From Maea johnstoni (lineage: Eukaryota > Annelida > Polychaeta > Spionida > Magelonidae), in assembly GCA_963942565.1 (NCBI GenBank), contig OZ012685.1, positions 19,674,902 to 19,738,901 of the forward strand: a stretch of 64,000 nucleotides of DNA, read 5' to 3'. This document shows positions 56,999-64,000 of this stretch, piece after piece. The position numbers were made by a program, and so were the translations under genes. Under the pieces are notes generated by a model. That model ran no database searches and was not told the origin of the DNA. It saw only the letters and a list, made by a program, of their open reading frames with translations. Within the stretch, counting starts at the first letter, position 1. Each line of letters opens with the position of its first letter.

Positions 56999-58547
56999 TA
57001 CATGTATATTTAGTCTACGCAGTACACCTTCCTCGCTGTGTGGTTTATGTCGTAGATAAGAAACACAATAGATTATATAACACCCTGACACTTAGCAATA
57101 TCAATTCCTAAGTACACAGCATGCCAGAGGCACTAGGTCATAATACTTAGTCCATTAAACTACATTAACGTCCATGGGAGAGCATTTCTTCTTAATTAGA
57201 TGTAACTGGAAACTCTCAGGCATGGTTACGATAGGGAAATATACGAGTACTCGGAAATAAAGGGGCTGCCCTATTGGCCGAGTGGTCTAGAGCATTGTCA
57301 CTGATATATCAAATCAAATCAAGGGGTAGTGAAGTTACCGTTTTGGGTGGAACAAAGTGAGCAAACGAAGGCATAACAAAGATGTTCGTTTCCTATTACG
57401 CTAATTTTTTGCCCCTACCCTAATCTTGTTATTGCCCAATTCTTTTTTTTATTATAAAAAGCAAGTTAAAAAATTGTAATTGCTTCATATTCCATGCATG
57501 GCATACAAAAGAAATTGATAAAAGAGAAAATAATAAATATATAGATAATATGATAAAAAAGAATACATTTGAGCCATAATCTAGGGCATTCGAATGAAAG
57601 GAAATTTCATCGAAAATTAAAACGTTGGTATTCATAATATGCCTATAGTGTATTTCAACTTGACAGCCATGGAAGGTTGGTCATCCAATAACGACTGTGC
57701 TTAGTCAATCAGGAGTGGAGTTTAACACCCCAACGCAGGTATTTAGCCTAGTTGCTGTTACTAATCTTTAGTCTGTATATTGCCTGCCTTTATTGTAGTT
57801 CTCACCATACATGCATTGAGAATTATTTGATTTCCTATGGTACAATAAGAGGATAAAAGCATACTTTTAGATCCTATGAGCTACCTCTATTTGTATATTT
57901 TCTATTGACTGTAGAGGTGAACTACAAAGACATACAAAGCAAGCTTTTATATATATAAATAACGAGGAAAATATAAGAAAGTAAATACAAGGAAAAACAA
58001 ACATATAAGCCGACATTATAACTCAGTGGAGAGTTCTTTGTAACACATCCTTATTAGCTTGTGGCCTGGATTGTGTCGCAAAGCTATAGCGAGTTAAGTA
58101 GGCTCTGCATGTTTGGAGATAGTGGTCCTATATTAGTATTTCATACTAATACATGAGCCAGATATGTTCCATACCTTAAGCATGTTATCTGGAGTAGTAC
58201 CATCCATGTTCCTTACTATAAGGGTTAGGAGCTTTTCTTCTCCCTTTAGATTGTGAAAATTAGATATTATCTCCATTGCAAGATTATCAATTGCCTCTAA
58301 GGAGGCACAACATGTCGCCTAGGGCCCTTTTTGACTTGTTTCTATGACTTTATGTTACAGTTGATATGATTTGTGATCCTGTATTATGGGTTGCATAACA
58401 TACCATTGTTCAAAGGTTCAAAGAATTCCCCGTCAGACAATGCCAATCGTGTTGTGGACGTTGACCATTTTGTACCCAATATGATGGGTTGCGAAACCCA
58501 TCATGGCACACCAGTCTTTTATTTGTTACATTTTTTTCCGTCATTCA
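56999..58547. other. Unique sequence
   Basis: Only a SINE family 1 head scrap at 57265-57305 is recognised. No gene seen. Confidence 0.5.
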
Positions 58548-58907
58548 TTGCATTATAACGATCCGAAGTGATATCAGCATAGCGATGAGAGACAGTTGTT
58601 ACATTTTCGGAGTCATTATTCGTATAATAACTGAAGTGATATCAGCATAGCAATGAACGACATTTGTTACATTTTGCCAGTCATTTTCCGTATAATATAG
58701 TAACGGAAGTGAAATCTGAATAATCAAAAGCGAAATATATTACATGTTTTCCGTTGATTTTGTGTATAATGATGGAAGTGAAATCAGCATAACAATGAGC
58801 GACATTTTTTACATTTTCCAGTCATTCTCCGTATGATAACGGAATAAAATCAACATAACAATGAGCGAAATACATTACACTTTTTACATTGATTCCTCGT
58901 ATAGTAT
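58548..58907. repeat. ~70-bp tandem repeat array (continues after a MITE at 59173)
   Basis: About five diverged units of 64-75 bp, each with AAGTGATATCAGCATAGC (or AAATCAGCATAACAATG), GACATTTGTTACATTTT and CAGTCATTTTCCGTATAA. A further partial unit is at 59173-59210, beyond the inserted MITE. Confidence 0.78.
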
Positions 58908-59172
58908 TACAGCACAGACATTTAGTTCCTGCATCCGTTGACCGGACGTCTGCGAGTGCCTGGTTGTGCAATCACCAATGGATAACATGTCAGAAAATAA
59001 TCCAGGCACATCAATGACCAACGTTTGGGAATCAAAGATACGTTCAGTTGTGAAGTGAAGGACCTGTGGTCGCATTCAAGCCCAGGAATCAGGGAGTCAA
59101 TCGGGCGTGCGGTCGTGTATTATGCCCGGGCTGCCCACGCATTTAGTGCAGGAATTAAATGCCGGCACTGTA
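58908..59172 (-). mobile_element. TA-flanked MITE copy inserted in a tandem repeat array
   Basis: Minus strand: TTACAGCACAGACATTTAGT, CCTGCATCCGTTGACCGGAC, CGTGCGGTCGTGTATTATGC and the right end AGTGCAGGAATTAAATGCC, GGCACTGTA. On both sides lies the same tandem repeat (units with AAATCAACATAACAATGAGC on the left, AAATCAGCATAACAAGAGC on the right), so the element landed inside an existing array. Confidence 0.83.
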
Positions 59173-59536
59173 GAAGTAAATCAGCATAACAAGAGCAACA
59201 CGTCTTCTACTTGTTGGTCTTATCTGCAAAAGCACTTCCAAAGTGAAGCCCCCTTCAGATCTAGTTAATCAAGGGAGAGAATTGAGACTCAAATGCGGAA
59301 TCACAAGACTGTCATGTCTAAGATAATAGAATTTTGGCGTCAATTAGTTGCCCGTCTCCCTCGCAGGCTGAGGATAGATAGGCTGATGGAGCCCTGGCAT
59401 TTCACTGCTGCTAATTCGACAAAGTGTCAGTCAATGAAAATATCAAGGAAACCCTTCAAGAAGACAAATGATTTATGTTTAACACGGACTTGTCTTTCTG
59501 AATAACAATAACACACCAGCTCAAATACGTGCAAGA

Positions 59537-59832
59537 CCTTAAGGGAAACCCTTGTAGCTCAGAAAAATATTTATGTTTGTGAACTTTTTCATATTTTCTT
59601 TCATGTTCTTCAATCTAAATTTACATGTTTTTCAAAATCATGAACATTTTGTTTTTCATGATTTCCAATTCCATTTCTTTTGTTTTTCAAAACAATAGAA
59701 AGAAGAAACCTAAGAATCAAACCTTTCGTGTTTTCGAAATAATTGCTCGTGAGAGGACGAGAGGTCGCGAGAATGTCGCCTGATGACGTCAATAGTCTGC
59801 CCATTTATTTTTGCTGAGCTACAAGGGTTTCC
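59537..59832. mobile_element. Inverted-repeat MITE, about 295 bp
   Basis: Left end GGAAACCCTTGTAGCTCAGA, AAAATA. Right end ATTTTTGCTGAGCTACAAGG, GTTTCC. The ends pair over about 25 bp. The interior is AT-rich with repeated TTCATGATTTTC-like pieces. No coding sequence. The element class is not clear from the ends. Confidence 0.78.
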
Positions 59833-60446
59833 GTACTTCTTGCATAAACCTTTTAGTGCAGACTACAATGTATCTAAGTAATAGCTTTGCAATGTGCATA
59901 ACTAAACATTTCTGTTAGGTACGTTTTCGTATATCTTAAATTCCCAGATATCCTACAAGATGTAGCAAAACATAACAAAAAAGTTTTCGAAACCTTTCAA
60001 AAGTGTGTTGTATTTTAATCAAGAGTTATCAATGGGAGGGAGGGGTAAACAAAGAATGCATACTATTTTATGATTAGAACAATGTAAAACCAACTGACAA
60101 TTCGGATTCGCGCACTTCACCGAACGAATGTTAGCGGCTCCAATTACACATCCCAAGCCTGATTATGGCAGAAAAATGTTGGAAATCGAAAAGTCAAGTC
60201 CAAAGAATCATTATTATGCTCTTTTATTGTTTTCTTTCTACGAATCGCACCTCCATTCAAAGTTTCTCAGGAGGCCATCTGTTAGGATTGAATACCTGTT
60301 TATATATAACGGATCTTATGCATCTTAATTGATAAATGCGCTGCATGTCACCAATTGGTATATGCCACCTGTATCCACATACCACGTTACGGAACGGCCC
60401 CGATAGCAGAGTGGTCTGGATAATGACAGCCGCCGCCGCCGACTGC
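59833..60446. other. Unique sequence
   Basis: No repeat or gene recognised apart from the A-box-like piece at about 60400. Confidence 0.5.
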
Positions 60447-60473
60447 TCTCTCTCTCTCTCCTCTCTCTCTCTC

Positions 60474-60539
<66 letters not shown>
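60447..60539. repeat. (CT)n tract
   Basis: CT repeat with a few CC and CACC breaks. A tRNA-like A-box piece (GATAGCAGAGTGGTCTGG) stands 45 bp before it, so it may mark a broken SINE. A piggyBac-like MITE starts immediately after. Confidence 0.93.
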
Positions 60540-60540
<1 letters not shown>

Positions 60541-60542
60541 AG

Positions 60543-60764
60543 GATTAATCCTTCCAATGACTGAGGCTACTTTCGTCCAAAGTGCAAGGACGCAACGATT
60601 TTTGCATAATTGAAAATCATCAAAACACCTGTAATGTTGGTATTCAATAGATAGCTCTCGCTAAGTACTCTCAGATGAGTAACAATATGCCAGGATTTCA
60701 GTCATTTTTCAAGTTTTTGCATGTTTTGTAACAACCAAATAGTCACCAGCAGCATGAGGGTTAA
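60543..60764 (-). mobile_element. piggyBac-like MITE family, copy 6
   Basis: Minus strand: ATTAATCCTTCCAATGACTG, AGGCTACTTTCGTCCAAAG, GATAGCTCTCGCTAAGTACT, CTCAGATGAGTAACAATATG and GCAGCATGAGGGTTAA. Both ends are preserved. Confidence 0.74.
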
Positions 60765-61017
60765 GTATTGAATATGGAGGGTTGGCATCCGTATAATAAA
60801 AGGCAAATATATATTGTATTGTAGTGAATGATTTGATTACTGTACATCGAAGTTATAACTGTCAATAAACATACATTACAATACAACTGCTCAATATCAT
60901 AATGTCAGGACGAATATCCTTTTAATGGACGTATACAGTTTGAATTGGTAATCAATGATTTTGATACAGATATCAGAGTGTAGACCACAGCAACCTTCCT
61001 GTATCCCTGAAGCCTTA

Positions 61018-61200
61018 AGATAAAATCAATTCTTGGAATTTTGTAACAACTTGATTAAGGTTTCTAAGATGAATAACGCAATTGCTGACAAACAACTGAT
61101 ACCTGATTAATGAATTCAAATGATACATCGATTCTTTGAATTTCGCAACAACTTCATTAAGGTATCCAAGATGAATGACGCAATTGCCGACAAAACAAAT
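61018..61200. repeat. ~108-bp tandem duplication
   Basis: TCAATTCTTGGAATTTTGTA and TCGATTCTTTGAATTTCGCA begin two units that share ACAACTTGATTAAGG or ACAACTTCATTAAGG, AAGATGAATRACGCAATTGC and GACAAA. Similarity is moderate. Confidence 0.72.
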
Positions 61201-61414
61201 GACGCAACCGCCTCGCTGACAATACCGACATCTAATATATGATTGATGATGCACGTATATTGGAGATTTTTTATGATGGGTACGTTGAGAAAAAATGTTA
61301 TAAAGGCCGTCAATAAATCCTGCAAATGAAGTACTCAATATTTCACTTTCCGAATTGCAACGTAACAATAGCTTATTATCAAAGATAATTATGACGGCTC
61401 GACTATATCCCATT

Positions 61415-61903
<489 letters not shown>

Positions 61904-62357
61904 ATATACTTGTAGACTTCTACCTGTCTCTCTATCTATCTTAAATACTTAAAAGAACGACAAACAGCCTTTGTGAAACTCTATTTGGTATATACTAATT
62001 CAGAGTCCCAAGCCAAGTGTCTACTGCATGTGAATGAGACAAAACTATGCTTTACGACTGCATTGCCGGATTTTAAAGCACATCTGAGAGGTATTCATAG
62101 GCAAGCAGCCCAATGGTAACAATGCACCTTATTAGCACATAGTAGAATAGCTGAAACCCCTATCCCTTGGTTGACAATATCTGTCAGAATAATCATTAAG
62201 TCATGTGGCATATTTCATTATAAACAGGTTGCTTGGTATTCAGTGATTGAAGCGACCACCGCTGTAACTATCTCGCCAGAGCGCCAATACAACATAAAAA
62301 CTCAAGATGCTTACGATCTAAATACGAGAGTATCGCCTCGCAGGTAATAGTATATGG

Positions 62358-62535
62358 ACTTTGAATTTCCATTTTTCGTCACTTTTTCTGCCATATCAAG
62401 TTGTGACTAACCAGTAGTGTCTGCTAGAGAACACGGGAGTACCTGGCGAAAACCGCCGCCTAACCCCAAGGTATTGATGACTTTCTTAGATGCCCTGTTC
62501 GGTATTCGAATCCAGGCAGTGGTGAAAGAATGCAA
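62358..62535 (-). mobile_element. SINE family 1, near-complete copy
   Basis: Minus strand: TTTTTCGTCACTTTTTCTGC, GACTAACCAGTAGTG, CTGGCGAAAACCGCCGCC and a B-box region GGTATTCGAATCCAGG. Another 3'-end scrap (TGGAATTTCGTTTATC, CTTCTGCGATATCAAG) is at 62708-62748. Confidence 0.75.
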
Positions 62536-62749
62536 ATACGGATTTCATAGTGGATGGAATTCATTTGTTAAAGTCCTATAGTAAAACAAAATGAAGCAAG
62601 CACTTACTAGCAGCACTGCTATTAGTGAGTTAAAATTGCACTTATTGGTTAGCCTTACAGCTAGCCGGAGAGGTTTACTATCATTCTAACTACTCCTGTC
62701 GAATTTGATTTGGAATTTCGTTTATCTTCACTTCTGCGATATCAAGACT

Positions 62750-62818
62750 ACACCCTTTCAATGCTAAGGCCACTTCTGCCCAAAGTACAATAACGCAAAT
62801 GTTTTTGAAAAACACTAC
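62750..62818 (-). mobile_element. piggyBac-like MITE family, fragment
   Basis: Minus-strand end only: CCCTTTCAATGCTAAGGCCA, CTTCTGCCCAAAGTACAATA and TTTTTGAAAAACACTACT. The rest of the element is absent. Confidence 0.6.
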
Positions 62819-63623
62819 TGCAAACACGTATGCGTAGTAAAACATCAACATATGAAAAGAAGTCAGTCTCATTTTATCATAGTACCCCTGGGAGTGTTCG
62901 TGCGATCACGCTATCCTTATTATTTCCTATCTCAAAATGCACATATGTGATAAGGAACCGTGGCTGGGTTCCTCAAAGTTGTATTTTTCATCAATACACT
63001 CCAGTGGGCTGCCAATGCAGTAGGGAAGGTCAGTCAAGGCTGTGCAGGGCTCCGGAAAGAGATAGAAGAACTATCAGCTCAGGTTTCATCTCATCATGTT
63101 TAGTTCTACAGATCGATAATGGTGAGTGCTATCTATGGTGATGGCAGCTTTTTATTCGAGGACATTGCTTTAAGAGATGGTCGGATTTCTCCTCCTAATA
63201 CTATACTGATTTTTGAATAAGTGCACTAAGTGCAACTGCCAATTCATCACCACACTTGTCCCACAAATATTCTTTGAGTGAAGTTGAGCTATCTTACTGA
63301 ATTTTCTAAATAGATATACCCCTATGGCTACAACCTTCAACCCCTCTTGCTACCATTCACTTGTCTGAGCTCCATGTAAGTTGTAGTAGTAGTAGTAGTA
63401 GTAGTATATTTATAGAAAGCACGTCCAAGGACAACGGATATACATACATACATCAAATATTTGTAACCAATGTGTAAACAATCAAACAGAACAATAGAAT
63501 CAAGCTACTAAAGATATAAATGAATAGTCATAACGAAAGAAGGAAATAGGTAGGGGTCCAGCTAAACACTAGCCCTGTAGCCAATGGCTACAAAAAATTG
63601 TGCTGCGCTATAATGATACTTGC

Positions 63624-63627
<4 letters not shown>

Positions 63628-63717
<90 letters not shown>

Positions 63718-63750
63718 ATATATATATTATATATATTATAAAAATTATAT
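63628..63750. repeat. (TA)n tract next to the second gap
   Basis: A pure TA repeat to about 63710, then ATATAATATATTATA variants, ending 10 bp before the N run. A short (AGT)n of about 7 units is at 63386-63407. Confidence 0.95.
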
Positions 63751-63760
63751 ACTAGTATAT

Positions 63761-63960
63761 NNNNNNNNNNNNNNNNNNNNNNNNNNNNNNNNNNNNNNNN
63801 NNNNNNNNNNNNNNNNNNNNNNNNNNNNNNNNNNNNNNNNNNNNNNNNNNNNNNNNNNNNNNNNNNNNNNNNNNNNNNNNNNNNNNNNNNNNNNNNNNNN
63901 NNNNNNNNNNNNNNNNNNNNNNNNNNNNNNNNNNNNNNNNNNNNNNNNNNNNNNNNNNNN
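63761..63960. other. Assembly gap, 200 N
   Basis: Exactly 200 N following a (TA)n tract. Only 40 bases (63961-64000) follow and nothing is recognised in them. Confidence 0.99.
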
Positions 63961-64000
63961 TAGCTCGAACTAATGCCAGTTTTCCTCAATCACTCTGTGA

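Larger units (their letters stand above)
61896..63627. other. Mostly unique
   Basis: SINE family 1 (62358-62535) and a piggyBac-like scrap (62750) are listed separately. A 103-codon plus frame at 62830-63141 has no signature. Nothing else. Confidence 0.5.

Overview
The window looks like an AT-rich, repeat-dense chromosome segment from a marine invertebrate animal. The grounds are GT-AG introns, a receptor guanylate cyclase of the invertebrate Gyc76C-like type, several tRNA-headed SINE families, L1/Tx1-like and CR1-like LINEs, many short inverted-repeat DNA transposons and very long (TA)n tracts. I cannot name the phylum from sequence alone. No prokaryotic, phage or organellar genes are visible. 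Two runs of exactly 200 N (34299-34498 and 63761-63960) are assembly gaps.

The one host gene I can support is a receptor guanylate cyclase on the minus strand. Its visible part runs from 43996 (5' side) down to the stop at 7664. I placed eleven exons and one extra homologous exon, with splice sites and phases that join. From 5' to 3' these are four extracellular ligand-binding exons (43.9, 43.1, 41.2 and 39.5 kb), a second copy-like version of the fourth (36.8 kb), the end of the kinase-homology domain (33.2 kb), the coiled-coil dimerisation linker (32.5 kb), four exons of the cyclase catalytic domain (30.9, 13.3, 9.97 and 8.83 kb) and a long Gly/Ser-rich last exon ending in Glu-Thr-Arg-Met. 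The 5' end (signal peptide, first ligand-binding exons) is not seen and probably lies beyond the window. The end of the extracellular domain, the membrane span and most of the kinase-homology domain are also missing, between 36.7 and 33.3 kb. An assembly gap and a C-rich tract sit in exactly that interval.

Everything else recognised is repeat. Introns and flanks hold an L1/Tx1-like LINE (14.0-17.9 kb, minus), a second one (52.7-54.9 kb, plus), and an L1-like fragment split by a CR1-like LINE end (2.7-3.6 kb). There are three tRNA-related SINE families, a TA-flanked inverted-repeat MITE family with eleven copies, and a TTAA-ended piggyBac-like MITE family with seven copies. Single MITEs, a 1-kb direct repeat at 1.6 and 48.3 kb, an 80-bp tandem array (27.2-27.8 kb) and other minisatellites make up the rest. 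The region 44-64 kb contains no host exon that I can defend.

The most interesting signals belong to the cyclase gene: a pair of homologous, phase-compatible ectodomain exons that could be mutually exclusive, a 27-nt duplicated acceptor giving an in-frame nine-residue choice, CA and TA repeats directly behind catalytic-domain donor sites, and a C-terminal PDZ-ligand-like tetrapeptide.
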